The notes: generated by a model not told the origin, from the sequence alone. 64,000 nucleotides of DNA from Flavobacterium cheongpyeongense (GCF_003202435.1 NZ_QJHK01000013.1:62001-126000); one strand, 5' to 3'; shown: positions 15,869 to 25,340, counted from the stretch's first letter. Translations and numbers: made by a program.

Positions 15869-17308
15869 TTAAAAAAACCAACTAGCCACAAAAATAGCCG
15901 TAATTACACAAATCAAATCCACTAATAACATCGTTCCCAACGCATAACGGGTATTCTTGATATTCACAGAACCAAAGTAAACCGCAATCACATAAAACGT
16001 ACTTTCGGCGCTGCATTGAAAAATACTGCTCAGTCTTGCTGTTAAGGAATCAGCTCCAAAAGTATTCATGGAATCAATTAAAAATCCGCGTGATCCGGCA
16101 GAGCTAAACGGACGTAACATGGCTACAGGTAAGGCGTTAGTAATTTCTTTACTGACTCCCATATTCGAAAAGACAAATGCAATTCCATCACTGATAATTT
16201 CAAATAATCCGCTGTTTCTGAATAAGGAAATTGCTACCAGCATTCCCATAACATAAGGGAAAATCGTAACTCCGGTTTTAACTCCGTTATTTGCCCCGAC
16301 AACAAACGATTCAAAAACTGTTGTATTGGCTTCAGTAAATTTCTTTTCATGGATGAAAGAAAAAAGTAAAGTAAAGGCAATAATAGCAATTAATATTAAT
16401 GCAGAAAGATTAGAAGTAAAAAGGTTCTTTCCTATCAAATCTAAGTGATTCACATACATTAACAATCCAATGATTGCAGCAATCAACATGATTAAAGCGA
16501 TAACCAAAGAAGCACTTTTGAAATTGATTTTTTGTTTAACACCCACAATTAAAAAAGCAGCAATTGTACCAATGAAAGAAGTTATGATACACGGTAGCAT
16601 CACATCGGCCGGATTGCTGGCATTGGCAGCTGCACGATAGCCAATAATCGAAGTTGCAATTAAAGTTAAACCGGAAGCATGAAGGCACATAAACATAATT
16701 TGTGCATCGCTCGCCCTGTCTTTATCGGGATTTATTTCCTGAAGACTTTCCATGGCTTTTAATCCAAAAGGAGTCGCAGCCGAATCCAGTCCTAAGAAAT
16801 TGGCAGCGAAGTTCAGCGTCATATACGAAATGGAAGGGTGGTTTTTTGGAATACTCGGAAACACTTTTACAAATACCGGGCTTAGGCCTTTTGCTAATTT
16901 TCCTGATGCTCCTGAAATAATCAGAAGTTCCATCAATCCGCAGAAAAAAGCCAGATAAGCGATAAGAGGCAAGATTAAATCAACAAGCGTGTTTTTACAA
17001 GTTGGCAATAAACCATCCGATTTTTGAACACCGCTGTATATTTTTACCGTTTTATTTTTATAAACATACGTGGTGTCGGCATTAAGCGTATCACGATCGA
17101 TAATCATCGTTTGATCCGGAGCGTTTTTGATGCTGTCTTTTATAAAAGCAGGAAGCTGTTCAGCATATTTCTCTGAAACCAGAATAGGATCGTCTTTTTT
17201 ACCATTCAAAACATAATCAATGGTATAATTATTTTGTGAAAAAAGGCTGATGACAATAAAGACAATCGAAGAAATAAAAATCGCTAACCAAAATCTGCTT
17301 AATACCAT
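15869..17308 (-). CDS. Nucleoside-recognition (SpmA/SpmB-type) membrane protein
   Basis: A 479-residue inner-membrane protein with roughly ten hydrophobic segments. It contains two 'Gate' (nucleoside recognition) domains, as in fused SpmA-SpmB proteins. Hallmarks are NFAANFLGLDSAATPFGLKAM in the first half and ALPVAMLRPFSSAGSRGF and CSAESTFYVIAVYFG in the second. The substrate is unknown; transport of a nucleoside or other small solute is a guess from the family name. I chose the ATG at 17308 (MVLSRFWLAIF), which places a membrane helix at the N-terminus. The frame stays open 24 codons upstream, but those residues do not look like family sequence. Confidence 0.82.
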   Translation of the reverse strand: MVLSRFWLAIFISSIVFIVISLFSQNNYTIDYVLNGKKDDPILVSEKYAEQLPAFIKDSIKNAPDQTMIIDRDTLNADTTYVYKNKTVKIYSGVQKSDGLLPTCKNTLVDLILPLIAYLAFFCGLMELLIISGASGKLAKGLSPVFVKVFPSIPKNHPSISYMTLNFAANFLGLDSAATPFGLKAMESLQEINPDKDRASDAQIMFMCLHASGLTLIATSIIGYRAAANASNPADVMLPCIITSFIGTIAAFLIVGVKQKINFKSASLVIALIMLIAAIIGLLMYVNHLDLIGKNLFTSNLSALILIAIIAFTLLFSFIHEKKFTEANTTVFESFVVGANNGVKTGVTIFPYVMGMLVAISLFRNSGLFEIISDGIAFVFSNMGVSKEITNALPVAMLRPFSSAGSRGFLIDSMNTFGADSLTARLSSIFQCSAESTFYVIAVYFGSVNIKNTRYALGTMLLVDLICVITAIFVASWFF

Positions 17309-17794
17309 AATTGTAATTTTTTGTAAATGTAATAAATCAATTGCAATGACAATTGCAAAAGTCAATTTCGTAGTTAACACGAAATTAATTTAATTTGAAT
17401 TTGTCTTTAAAATTTACGAGAGAAAATAAAATAAATCATTAAAATTAGTGTATTCAATCACAATTTTTGTTTCTAAGTACTTTTAAAAAGATGTAATCCC
17501 TTCAAAAAGAACTGCTTTTTTATGATTCTCGGTTGTATTAAAAAAGTCTGTTTTGATTTTGGCATGCTCTTTTTTTGATTGTTCTTTTTCAGATACCCGT
17601 GGCTTTTCCGTTTTTAGAAAACGCTTTGGGTTGATGTTCCAATAAAATAGGAGCTTCACAATTTCCTAAGGAGAAACATGCCGGTGATGTAAAACTTCCT
17701 GATGGTATTTATTTGGTTTTAAATCATATAAGTTATTGAAGTTCATTTCAATTTTGCGAGACTCAGAGCCTTTGTAACTTTGCAGCCCAAAAAA
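17309..17794. other. 486-bp gap with a possible gene remnant
   Basis: No intact gene is visible. On the plus strand 17641-17739 stays open and ends with the reading KHAGDVKLPDGIYLVLN before a stop. This weakly recalls the 'GDGKTPEGxY' block of L,D-transpeptidases, but a stop lies just upstream, so it would be a fragment at best. A well-formed promoter sits at 17753-17782. Confidence 0.3.
17753..17782 (+). promoter_or_regulatory. Orphan Bacteroidetes promoter pointing into the 3' end of the exonuclease gene
   Basis: TTTG at 17753-17756 and TAACTTTG at 17775-17782 are separated by 18 bases. It reads to the right, where the next thing is the 3' end of the minus-strand exonuclease gene at 17795, so it would make an antisense transcript. 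It may be left from a lost gene. Confidence 0.5.
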
Positions 17795-18508
17795 CTATAC
17801 ATGAATAATTTCTTCTTCAATCAATAAATCTTCCCTGCGCAAACGAAGAAAAATCTGTGCTACGGCTATTGTATCTTTTTCGCAATAGGTTACAATTCTG
17901 TCTATGTCTTTTTCTACGTAATACACCTGTGCTACCTGACTGCCATCAATATCGCCTTTTGGTGAGGGAACTCCGAGGATTTTGGTCAGTAATTTTAAAG
18001 AAGTAAAGTGTTTGTAATCACCAAACTTCCATAATTCCAACGTATCCAGATGTGGAATTTCCCATGGCTTTTTGCCGAATAAATTCAGTTTGTCCGGAAT
18101 TGCAATTTGGTTGATAATCATTCGGCGTGCGAGAAACGGAATATCAAATTCCTTGGCATTGTGCCCACACAAAAGATGTTGTGGCTGATTGAAATGATTG
18201 TTCAGAAGATTATTAAAGTCTTTCAGGATCTTTTTTTCTTCTCCAAAAAAAGAAGTTACCCTGAAATTCCGAATATCACTTTTGATGGTAAAATACCCAA
18301 CTGAAATACAGATAATCTTTCCAAACTCAGCCCAAATTCCGGCACGGTCATAAAATTCTTCAGGAGTAAAATCGTCTTTACGCTGATATTGCGTTTTTAA
18401 ATCCCAAAGTGACTGCATTTCTGCGTCAAGCGAATTGAAATTCTCTTCTTCAGGAACAGTTTCTATATCGAGAAATAAAATGTTGTTGAGGTTTATTTTT
18501 TCAATCAT
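17795..18508 (-). CDS. DEDDy-type 3'-5' exonuclease (PolB-exonuclease-like)
   Basis: A 237-residue ribonuclease H-fold nuclease of the predicted PolB-exonuclease-like family. The DEDDy residues are visible as FLDIETVP (first D and E), HNAKEFDIPFL (second D) and YCEKDTIA (Y..D). It probably trims 3' ends of DNA or RNA; the substrate is not known. An orphan promoter points against its 3' end. Confidence 0.85.
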   Translation of the reverse strand: MIEKINLNNILFLDIETVPEEENFNSLDAEMQSLWDLKTQYQRKDDFTPEEFYDRAGIWAEFGKIICISVGYFTIKSDIRNFRVTSFFGEEKKILKDFNNLLNNHFNQPQHLLCGHNAKEFDIPFLARRMIINQIAIPDKLNLFGKKPWEIPHLDTLELWKFGDYKHFTSLKLLTKILGVPSPKGDIDGSQVAQVYYVEKDIDRIVTYCEKDTIAVAQIFLRLRREDLLIEEEIIHV

Positions 18509-18630
18509 TTTCTTTAAACACGGATTACACTAATTAACACCAATTTTTTGGTAAAAACATTACACCAAATCTACCATTTTGTAAATATAAAGCTATAAAT
18601 TAATTTGTAAAAATCTGTGAAATTTGTGTT

Positions 18631-19107
18631 TTAAAATAAACTTTGTTGTACAGAAGGACTTTCGTGCTCCAAAAGCCATTTTTTGCGCCATATTTCTCCT
18701 GCATAACCCGTAAGAGATCCGTTTGTACCAATAACCCGATGACACGGAATCACAATCCAAAGCGGATTTTTACCATTTGCCGCTGCTACAGCCCGAATTG
18801 CTTTTACATCGCCAAGCTTTTTAGTCTGATCCATATAACTTACTGTTTTTCCATACGGAATTTCCAATAAGGCTTTCCAGACTTTCTGTTGAAATTCGGT
18901 TCCTTTTGGATTTAGTTTTAAGTCAAAATCGGTTCTTTTGCCTTCGAAATATTCGTTTAACTGCGAAACAGCTTCACTCAGAACTTCAGGAATGGTTTTT
19001 GAGACTTCACTTGTTCCAACATCGGAAACAGAAATTACTGAAATACCGTTTTTATCACCAATAATTTTGGTGATACCGAGAGGCGAATTGATATAAGCTG
19101 TTTCCAT
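18631..19107 (-). CDS. ogt: Methylated-DNA-[protein]-cysteine S-methyltransferase
   Basis: A 158-residue single-use repair protein that takes the methyl group from O6-methylguanine onto its own cysteine. The active-site motif NPLWIVIPCHRVIG is intact and the helix-turn-helix segment AIRAVAAANGKNP precedes it. The start METAYINSPLG at 19107 is chosen over a frame extension of ten residues upstream, because Ogt proteins begin with this strand. There is no Ada-type N-terminal regulatory domain. Confidence 0.92.
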   Translation of the reverse strand: METAYINSPLGITKIIGDKNGISVISVSDVGTSEVSKTIPEVLSEAVSQLNEYFEGKRTDFDLKLNPKGTEFQQKVWKALLEIPYGKTVSYMDQTKKLGDVKAIRAVAAANGKNPLWIVIPCHRVIGTNGSLTGYAGEIWRKKWLLEHESPSVQQSLF

Positions 19108-19166
19108 AGTTCTTGGTTTTAACCGCAAAAGACACAAGGTTTTCGCAAAGTTCGCTAATATTTTGC

Positions 19167-19982
19167 TTAATAATTTTCCAGCTTAAATTGATAATCCAAA
19201 ACGGTTTCAATTTTTGCGCTTAAAATAACCTTTTTACTATTAGATTTCCCAGCACTAAACTTCGGTAAAATCAGGTTTTGTTCCACTGCTTTTTGCGTGT
19301 AATAATCTTCTCTAGTTGGATGAAATGGTGCAACAGCATTAAAAACGTCATTCCATTTAGATTGGTCTATGATTTCTTCAATGATGCTGATGCAATCGTT
19401 TTGATGAATCAGATTTACAGGAGCATCTGCATTTGCTAAGTTTTCTTTTCCTGACAAAGAAGTCACAGGATGACGATCTTCTCCAATTAATCCGCCGAAA
19501 CGCAGAATAGTGGTTTTGAAGTTTTGATTTTCTTGAAGAAGCTTTTCAGCTAAAACCAATTGTTTTCCGCTTTCAGTATCTGGATTCGGTTTAGTTTCTT
19601 CAGTTACAGAATCATTATTATCACCATAAACGGATGTTGAACTTACAAAAAGCACTTTCTTAACCGTCGATTTTTCTATAAAAGGAATGAGATTTTTGAT
19701 TTTTTCGACAAAAATTTTTTTTTCAGAATTGGGATTGACAGTCCGCAATTTTGGTGGGATATTGATAATCAGGATTTCGCTTTCCGCTAAAAAGTCATTG
19801 ATGCTTTCAGAAACACTTTCGCTTTCAAGCGCAACCAAAAACGGATTTATACCAGCTTCTTTTAAGATAGAAAGTTTGTTTTCTGAAGTAGTGGAACCGT
19901 TTATTGAATTTCCTTTTTCGATTAGTCTTTTTGCTAGCGGTAAGCCCAACCAGCCACAGCCAAGTATGCTTATTTTTGTCAT
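19167..19982 (-). CDS. Rossmann-fold SDR/epimerase-like protein (YeeZ type)
   Basis: A 271-residue NAD(P)-binding protein with the dinucleotide motif ILGCGWLGLPLA at the very start and VLFVSSTSVYGD in the middle, where epimerases have their catalytic Ser and Tyr. It resembles extended short-chain dehydrogenases of the E. coli YeeZ type, whose substrate is unknown. The gene stands alone with short A/T-rich gaps on both sides. Confidence 0.75.
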   Translation of the reverse strand: MTKISILGCGWLGLPLAKRLIEKGNSINGSTTSENKLSILKEAGINPFLVALESESVSESINDFLAESEILIINIPPKLRTVNPNSEKKIFVEKIKNLIPFIEKSTVKKVLFVSSTSVYGDNNDSVTEETKPNPDTESGKQLVLAEKLLQENQNFKTTILRFGGLIGEDRHPVTSLSGKENLANADAPVNLIHQNDCISIIEEIIDQSKWNDVFNAVAPFHPTREDYYTQKAVEQNLILPKFSAGKSNSKKVILSAKIETVLDYQFKLENY

Positions 19983-20115
19983 TTTTTTGAGATTAAGGAT
20001 AAAGAAGCTTTTTTCTTTCTCGCAGATTATTTTTTTAATCAGCGAAAATCAGCTTAGATCTTTTTAAATCTGCATAAAACACTAAAAAACTTTACGTTTT
20101 TGCGAGATTAATATT

Positions 20116-20565
20116 TTACAAAGTTAAAGTAAATCGGACTTTGTCTTTTCTCTTTGCACCAATTCTGTTGTAAAATTTAATGGCTCTGGCATTGAACTCT
20201 GGTGTTTGCCATTGCATATTGACACAGTTGTTTGTAGTTGCAATTTCTTTTAATTTTTCGATTAGTACTTCTCCTATTCCGAAACCTCTGGCTTCTGCTT
20301 CAAGAAACAAACAATCCATATATAAAAATGTAGCGGCATCCCAGGTTGAAAAATCAAAAGTGTAGGATACATAACCAATGATTGTTTCTTTTATGGCTAC
20401 GACCAGACAGAATAATTTCGGATTTTTACCAAAAAGAGCATTTTTCAGACTTTGTTTTTTTCCCTCTGTGGAAAATTCGGCTTTCTCAAATTCAGCATGT
20501 TGTTGGCATAGCATGATTAACTTAGGTAAATCAGCTATTTCGCAGTTTCTTATTGAATATTCCAT
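20116..20565 (-). CDS. GNAT family N-acetyltransferase
   Basis: A 149-residue GNAT enzyme. The acetyl-CoA binding loop is seen as EARGFGIGEVLIEKL, with the C-terminal NARAIKFYNRIGA element. The substrate (a small molecule amine or a protein) cannot be told. The gene starts 16 bases inside the 3' end of the LysR gene, so the two are probably co-transcribed. Confidence 0.85.
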   Translation of the reverse strand: MEYSIRNCEIADLPKLIMLCQQHAEFEKAEFSTEGKKQSLKNALFGKNPKLFCLVVAIKETIIGYVSYTFDFSTWDAATFLYMDCLFLEAEARGFGIGEVLIEKLKEIATTNNCVNMQWQTPEFNARAIKFYNRIGAKRKDKVRFTLTL

Positions 20566-21452
20566 TGCAGGTTAATTTCGGTTTGCAGGAAGTGAATAAA
20601 ATGATTGAAATAATCAGGATAATTTTCATTGGCTCGTGTAGCGATAAAGTGTTTTCTTTTCAAACCATTTTTAGTCACTTTAATGGCTTTTATTGAACTC
20701 GACTTCAAATGAGGCTGAACGGCCCATTTTGCCATTGACATTACGCCCATATCGGCTTTTACCATTTCCAGAGAGGCTTCTGTCAAAGGCATTGGCGTGA
20801 TTTTCTTTGGAGTCACTTTGGCTGGAGCCAAAAGAAACTGATGAATGGTAACGGTTTCCATCGGCAATGAATGAATAATCAGGTGTTCATTGATGAAATC
20901 TTCTGCAATGACATATTTTTTATCTGCCCAGGAATGATTTTCAGATACGACCATCATTACTTCGTCCTGAAAAAGTTCGGTGTATTTTATATTACTGTTT
21001 TTAATAGGATCACTTATAATGGCAATATCAATTGTATTGTCCAGAAGTTTCTGCAAAGGAATATGAGTCGCTTCGATTACAATTTTCAATTCAACATTTG
21101 GATATAAAAGATGGAATTGTTTTAAAACTGAAGGAAGCCAGTGATAACTCGAGAAACATTCGGTGCTGATTCTGATTTCGCCATGTTCTCCAAAAATCAT
21201 TTGTTTGATCTGGGTTTCAGTTTCTGAGAGTTTGTTCAGGATTTCATTGGCGAGTTCATAAATTTTTTCGCCGGCTTTTGTCAAAACCAGTTTTTTGTTG
21301 GTTCTTAAAAAAATGGCGGTGCCCAACTGATATTCTGCTTCTTTGAGCTGATGACTCAGGGCAGATTGTGTTAGATGAAGTTTGTCGATCGCTTTTGTAA
21401 TGCTGCCTTCTTCAACTATTGCTTTTATCAATTTTAAGTGACGTATTTCCAT
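20550..21452 (-). CDS. LysR-type transcriptional regulator, MetR-like
   Basis: A 300-residue LysR regulator: an N-terminal winged helix-turn-helix (GSITKAIDKLHLTQSALSHQL) and a C-terminal effector-binding domain. The segment ISTECFSSYHWLPSVLKQFH resembles MetR (IAIECHSCIQWL...). The MetR link is a memory-based similarity, not proof. The start at 21452 (MEIRHLKLI) is the usual LysR start; the frame also opens seven codons upstream. It faces the rhodanese gene across 140 bases that contain a palindrome, a normal arrangement for a LysR target, and overlaps the GNAT gene downstream. Confidence 0.88.
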   Translation of the reverse strand: MEIRHLKLIKAIVEEGSITKAIDKLHLTQSALSHQLKEAEYQLGTAIFLRTNKKLVLTKAGEKIYELANEILNKLSETETQIKQMIFGEHGEIRISTECFSSYHWLPSVLKQFHLLYPNVELKIVIEATHIPLQKLLDNTIDIAIISDPIKNSNIKYTELFQDEVMMVVSENHSWADKKYVIAEDFINEHLIIHSLPMETVTIHQFLLAPAKVTPKKITPMPLTEASLEMVKADMGVMSMAKWAVQPHLKSSSIKAIKVTKNGLKRKHFIATRANENYPDYFNHFIHFLQTEINLQWNIQ

Positions 21453-21515
21453 TTTGATAGTATTGATACACAAAGAAACAAAATTTCAGACTGGCTTTTC
21501 TATGAAAAAAAATAA

Positions 21516-21533
21516 TGTGATTCATGAATTCTT
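21516..21533. promoter_or_regulatory. Possible LysR operator: perfect 10-bp palindrome in the divergent intergenic region
   Basis: ATTCATGAAT at 21520-21529 is a perfect palindrome midway between the LysR and rhodanese genes. A -7-like TACTTTTG for the rhodanese gene follows about 35 bases later. The TTCATGAA core recalls MetR half-sites (TGAA/TTCA) but could be chance. Confidence 0.35.
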
Positions 21534-21592
21534 TTCGTTTTTATGGAATTAAATGTTCAGCTACTTTTGAAAAAACGAAAACTAAATAAACA

Positions 21593-21988
21593 ATGGAAGA
21601 TCAGATTAAATTTTATGAAAATAAACTGGCGTTCGAAATGGATCCCTCAGATTTATTTGAAGCAATGAACAAAGGAGAAAAAATAATTGCACTTGATGCC
21701 AGGAAACCTTTTGGATTTGAGGCAGAACATATTCCGAACGCGATTAATATTTCGCATCGTGAAATGAATTTAGAAACCACGCAGCATTTAGATAAGGCTG
21801 TTTTATACGTAACTTATTGCGACGGAATTGGTTGCAATGCTTCGACAAAAGGCGCATTAAACATGAGCCGTTTGGGATTCAGGGTAAAAGAATTAATTGG
21901 CGGAATAGCGTGGTGGAAATTTGATGGATATGCAACGGAAGGAACGCAAGGAAATAAAGGCGGACTGAAAATTGAATGTGCGTGTTAA
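21593..21988 (+). CDS. Single-domain rhodanese-like protein
   Basis: A 131-residue rhodanese-fold protein. ALDARKPFGFEAEHIPNAINI is the cyanide-binding-side block and TYCDGIGCNASTKGA holds the catalytic Cys. The loop is CDGIGC, so sulfur transfer chemistry is possible. It is divergent from the LysR gene and is probably its target. The C-terminus ends in ECAC, two extra cysteines. The in vivo acceptor is unknown. Confidence 0.85.
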   Translation: MEDQIKFYENKLAFEMDPSDLFEAMNKGEKIIALDARKPFGFEAEHIPNAINISHREMNLETTQHLDKAVLYVTYCDGIGCNASTKGALNMSRLGFRVKELIGGIAWWKFDGYATEGTQGNKGGLKIECAC

Positions 21989-21990
21989 AT

Positions 21991-22030
21991 AAAAAGGCAG
22001 ACTATTTTGATAAGTCTGCCCTAATTTTTT
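21991..22030. terminator. Bidirectional terminator between the rhodanese and M28 peptidase genes
   Basis: GGCAGACT at 21996-22003 pairs with AGTCTGCC at 22013-22020. There is an A-run before and a T-run after, so it works for both convergent genes. Confidence 0.85.
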
Positions 22031-22036
22031 TAGATA

Positions 22037-24454
22037 TTACTGTTGGTGGTTTATTACTTCTTTTTTAATTTTCATTACAGGCTTTAAACTGTCTTTTGCA
22101 ACAGCTAAATGATGAATAACCGGATCATTTTCAACTGGTTTTATTTGAGGAACGTATCTTTTTATTTTTTGTTGAATCAAAATAGCATCATTTAAAACAA
22201 AAGGAGTTGGCATCATCCAGTTGCTTCTTGGTTTAATATCAAACAACGGATTAGTCATTAAATCGAAAGAGCTTTCGATTAAATCCATGTCAAAAATAGT
22301 TGATTTATTAATAATGAATTCCAAGACAAGAGGCTCGTTTTGTACGACATAATAACATAAAATTTTGCTGTCTTTTCTTTCCAGAAGATTTCCTTTTTGT
22401 CCTGAAGTCGAAACACCATTGGCTTTAAAATTATAAAAACTCATTTTTGGATTGGCGTAGATATCGTAACGATTGACTTTTCGATTTGGAGTAATTTTTA
22501 TTTTCAGGTATCTTTTGCTTCCGATAAGGCTGTCTCTTAAAAATGAAATCGTTGGTCTTGGAAGATCAACTTTAGGGGCAATATCGCTGTAGGTAAAAGC
22601 AGTATTGTATTTGCTCGCTATTGGCAGGTTGTTTAAACCAACCGCTTTCTGATTTATATTTCCAAGATAGTTTCTGGTCCAGTCGTCCAGATTGGTGTCG
22701 TAAGTTGTCCAGACAGCAGAATCGGTATCGGCATTATAAACATATAACAAACTGTTTGATTTTGCTTTTCCGGGTTCGTAAGCGGAATGATAACCTGCAT
22801 AAACAAAAAAGCTGATAGAAATGGCGAAAAAAAGCATCGTCCAGATTCCTTTTTTAGCGAATGATCCAAATAAAGGCAGCAATAATCCGAAAAGCAAAAC
22901 GGTAAGAATGGCACTTCCGTAAAGGATCTTTAAACCTAAACCAATCGGAAACATCACAATAAAAGGAGCGATAATTGCCAGTGCGGGAATGCAGAATAAT
23001 AAATTTAAACCAACGCTGAAATGGTTGGTAAATATAAAAATCCCAAATAGAATGATTCCGAAAAAAACCGGAATAATCAAAAATCCTGCACCTGTTAAAT
23101 GATTGGCTAATATCAAATTGATGATGATCCAGAGTAGCAGTGGAGCTACGTAATGGTTCATTGTTACTTTTTCTTCTGAAAAATGGTGATAAAAAGCAAA
23201 ACAGATGGCAATACTTAGTGTCACAAATGCACCGATATAAGCATGTCCGTTATATGTAAATCCATTCAGCAAATCCGAATATTGCGGATAAACCTGCAAA
23301 ATTATTTTCCATCCCAAAAAAGTAACAAGACCTGTAATAATCGTTGAACCTAATAAAGGTACAAATCCTCTGAAAATTTCTCTGAAAGAAATAACACGCT
23401 TTGCTTTCCCTACGAAAATAAATAATATCAGTAGCCCCAAAGCGATGATGCTCATAGGGAAAACCCATGAAAAGGGATAATTTATAAAGAACCCGAACGG
23501 AACGCTAAAATAAACATTGTCCTGAGTAGTATGAGTAGAGTTTAAATCAATATTGGAGAAGTATTTTAAAAGCGGCATCAAATAAGAACCCTGATGTGCC
23601 AATGTGGTTTTGTTTAAATGCTGGATGTCGTCTTGCTGGGTGTGATAGTTGTAATGACCATCGATAAAGGCAAAGTTGAAACCCTGAATATTTCCCTGTT
23701 CTCTAAAAACTGTTAAGTCAGTGTCATTTGGGAGCATTTTATAAATGCTGTACATCAACGAATTTGAAACCGGATACTTTGTTTTGGCATTACTAAATTC
23801 TTGTACAAGTGCCTGATTTCCCTGATTGGTTTCCATCAGCATATAGCTTGGACCCGATGAACCTCTTGCTTCAAAATTCAGGACTAAACCAACATCTTTG
23901 GACCATGGGTGCTGATTCACAAATAGGTCAGCACCGTTTAAACCTAATTCTTCGGCATCTGAGAAAAGGATAATGATGTCGTTTTTGTGCTTTTCATTGG
24001 CATATAAAAAAGCACGGACACCTTCAAGAATAGTGGCTACTCCTGAGGCATCATCGCTTGCTCCTTTAGAAAAAGAATGCGGGGCGCTGTCATAGTGCGA
24101 AAGTAATAAAAGGGCTTTTGAACTGGAAGTTCCTTTTTTGCGGGCCAGGATATTTTTGGATTTAACCAAAAGACCTTTATTATTAAGGGTAAACCCTTCC
24201 TGAATACTGGTTTCCAAACCTATTCGGTTTAATTCCAGTATAAGGTAATTAGCAACTAATTCATGATTTGTAGAGCCAACAAAATGGGGCTTTTGGGCTA
24301 TAATCTGAACCTGGTTTAGGGCTCGTTCTGTTGAGAATTCGGCAAGGGCTTCTTCATCTTTCGAGATATACTGGGGCATCATAGAGGCAAAGATGATGGC
24401 CAGAATTCCTAAGACTCCTAAAAAAGCCAGAATTGAAGTAGGTTTTTTTTTCAT
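22037..24454 (-). CDS. Membrane-bound M28 family zinc aminopeptidase
   Basis: An 805-residue protein. One N-terminal helix (about 8-28) anchors an M28 peptidase domain with the zinc ligands in LLSHYDSAPHS, GASDDASGVA, FSDAEELGLNG and a distal His region (DGHYNYHTQQDD). Several further membrane helices follow (about 320-560) and then a C-terminal globular domain. The layout is that of Fxna/ER-type M28 peptidases common in Bacteroidetes. The active domain should face the periplasm. Substrates are unknown. Confidence 0.85.
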   Translation of the reverse strand: MKKKPTSILAFLGVLGILAIIFASMMPQYISKDEEALAEFSTERALNQVQIIAQKPHFVGSTNHELVANYLILELNRIGLETSIQEGFTLNNKGLLVKSKNILARKKGTSSSKALLLLSHYDSAPHSFSKGASDDASGVATILEGVRAFLYANEKHKNDIIILFSDAEELGLNGADLFVNQHPWSKDVGLVLNFEARGSSGPSYMLMETNQGNQALVQEFSNAKTKYPVSNSLMYSIYKMLPNDTDLTVFREQGNIQGFNFAFIDGHYNYHTQQDDIQHLNKTTLAHQGSYLMPLLKYFSNIDLNSTHTTQDNVYFSVPFGFFINYPFSWVFPMSIIALGLLILFIFVGKAKRVISFREIFRGFVPLLGSTIITGLVTFLGWKIILQVYPQYSDLLNGFTYNGHAYIGAFVTLSIAICFAFYHHFSEEKVTMNHYVAPLLLWIIINLILANHLTGAGFLIIPVFFGIILFGIFIFTNHFSVGLNLLFCIPALAIIAPFIVMFPIGLGLKILYGSAILTVLLFGLLLPLFGSFAKKGIWTMLFFAISISFFVYAGYHSAYEPGKAKSNSLLYVYNADTDSAVWTTYDTNLDDWTRNYLGNINQKAVGLNNLPIASKYNTAFTYSDIAPKVDLPRPTISFLRDSLIGSKRYLKIKITPNRKVNRYDIYANPKMSFYNFKANGVSTSGQKGNLLERKDSKILCYYVVQNEPLVLEFIINKSTIFDMDLIESSFDLMTNPLFDIKPRSNWMMPTPFVLNDAILIQQKIKRYVPQIKPVENDPVIHHLAVAKDSLKPVMKIKKEVINHQQ

Positions 24455-24463
24455 AGTGTGGTA

Positions 24464-24811
24464 TTAAATTTCTTTTTTTACGAGCATAAAATAATCATTG
24501 TCCAAAGACCGATATCCCTGATCGTACAGGAAATAGTAGGTATTGCCTGTTTTGGTTTGCAAAATATTGGTAAAAAAATCAAAATCAAAGCCCTTATTGA
24601 GCATTTTTTCTCTTGTTGCCTTAGATTTTCCTTCCGAATTTAATTCACACAAAATACGGTAATTTTTACGCAACTTGTTGTTTACATTCCGCATAAAATT
24701 AGTACTGTCCTTGTTTATTTTATTGTTATAGGCATTACGGCAACTATCTGAGCAAAACTTTTTGTCTTCCCGGCCTACAATTTTTTCTGAGCATTCAAGG
24801 CATGTTTTCAT
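24464..24811 (-). CDS. Small zinc-ribbon protein of unknown function
   Basis: A 115-residue protein that starts with a CxxC ... CxxxC zinc-binding pattern (CLECSEKI, KKFCSDSC). A basic Asn/Lys-rich stretch and a C-terminal part with many Tyr/Phe follow. I recall short flavobacterial proteins of this kind (DUF2116-like) but not a function. It lies just upstream of, and in the same direction as, the M28 gene with nine bases between them, so they may form an operon. Confidence 0.72.
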   Translation of the reverse strand: MKTCLECSEKIVGREDKKFCSDSCRNAYNNKINKDSTNFMRNVNNKLRKNYRILCELNSEGKSKATREKMLNKGFDFDFFTNILQTKTGNTYYFLYDQGYRSLDNDYFMLVKKEI

Positions 24812-25204
24812 TATTTAGTTTTTAAGTTGAAAATAGGGCAACTTGATTTGTTTTATTTTTGACCGAATTATGGTTTTGTATTATTAACACGGGTTCCTGC
24901 TTTGGTCTATACTTCTTCACTACGTTGCGAGGATACCGTCTCAAAAACAGTTCGCTGAACTCCAGTAAAATAGAATTAAGTGAAGTATTCAGGGCTAATT
25001 ATACTGTATGGTTTTTCAAATTTTTTTCATCAGTTCAAGTGATTTTATAAAATAGTGATAGCATTTTTTATGAAATTCTATCCAGAATTTTTATGTAAAC
25101 AAGACTTTTGGATACATTTTTGGCTAATGAATTTTTATTTTCAAAAGAAATATATCAGCCAAAACACTCGAACTAACATTTAGTTGTTTTCGGATCATTT
25201 TTTC
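24812..25204. other. Gene-free A/T-rich gap
   Basis: No convincing gene, hairpin or repeat is visible. A segment of higher GC (about 24880-24990) has no open frame of note on either strand. Confidence 0.4.
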
Positions 25205-25340
25205 TTAAAATCTACTAATTATTTTTCATCAACAATGAGGGACAAAGCTGAGCCTTCTACTTCACCATCGAACTTTTTAGTTGTTTGTATTCGTCAAATT
25301 CTAAATTTCGTAATTCTACTTTGTTGATTTGTGTTTTCAT
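25205..25340 (-). pseudogene. Remnant of a GNAT / carbon-nitrogen hydrolase fusion gene
   Basis: From an ATG at 25340 the minus strand reads MKTQINKVELRNLEF, DEYKQLKSSMV, then a stop, then EGSALSLIVDEK and another stop. From memory this matches the N-terminus of bacterial GNAT/carbon-nitrogen hydrolase fusion proteins (KIELRNL..DY.ELK.SM ... GSALSLIVDE), with the stretch between the two blocks deleted. Nothing of the hydrolase part was found. Confidence 0.5.

Noticed and set aside
24860..25070. Possible insertion sequence remnant in the higher-GC stretch
   Set aside because: No terminal inverted repeats, no target duplication and no transposase-like frame could be seen.
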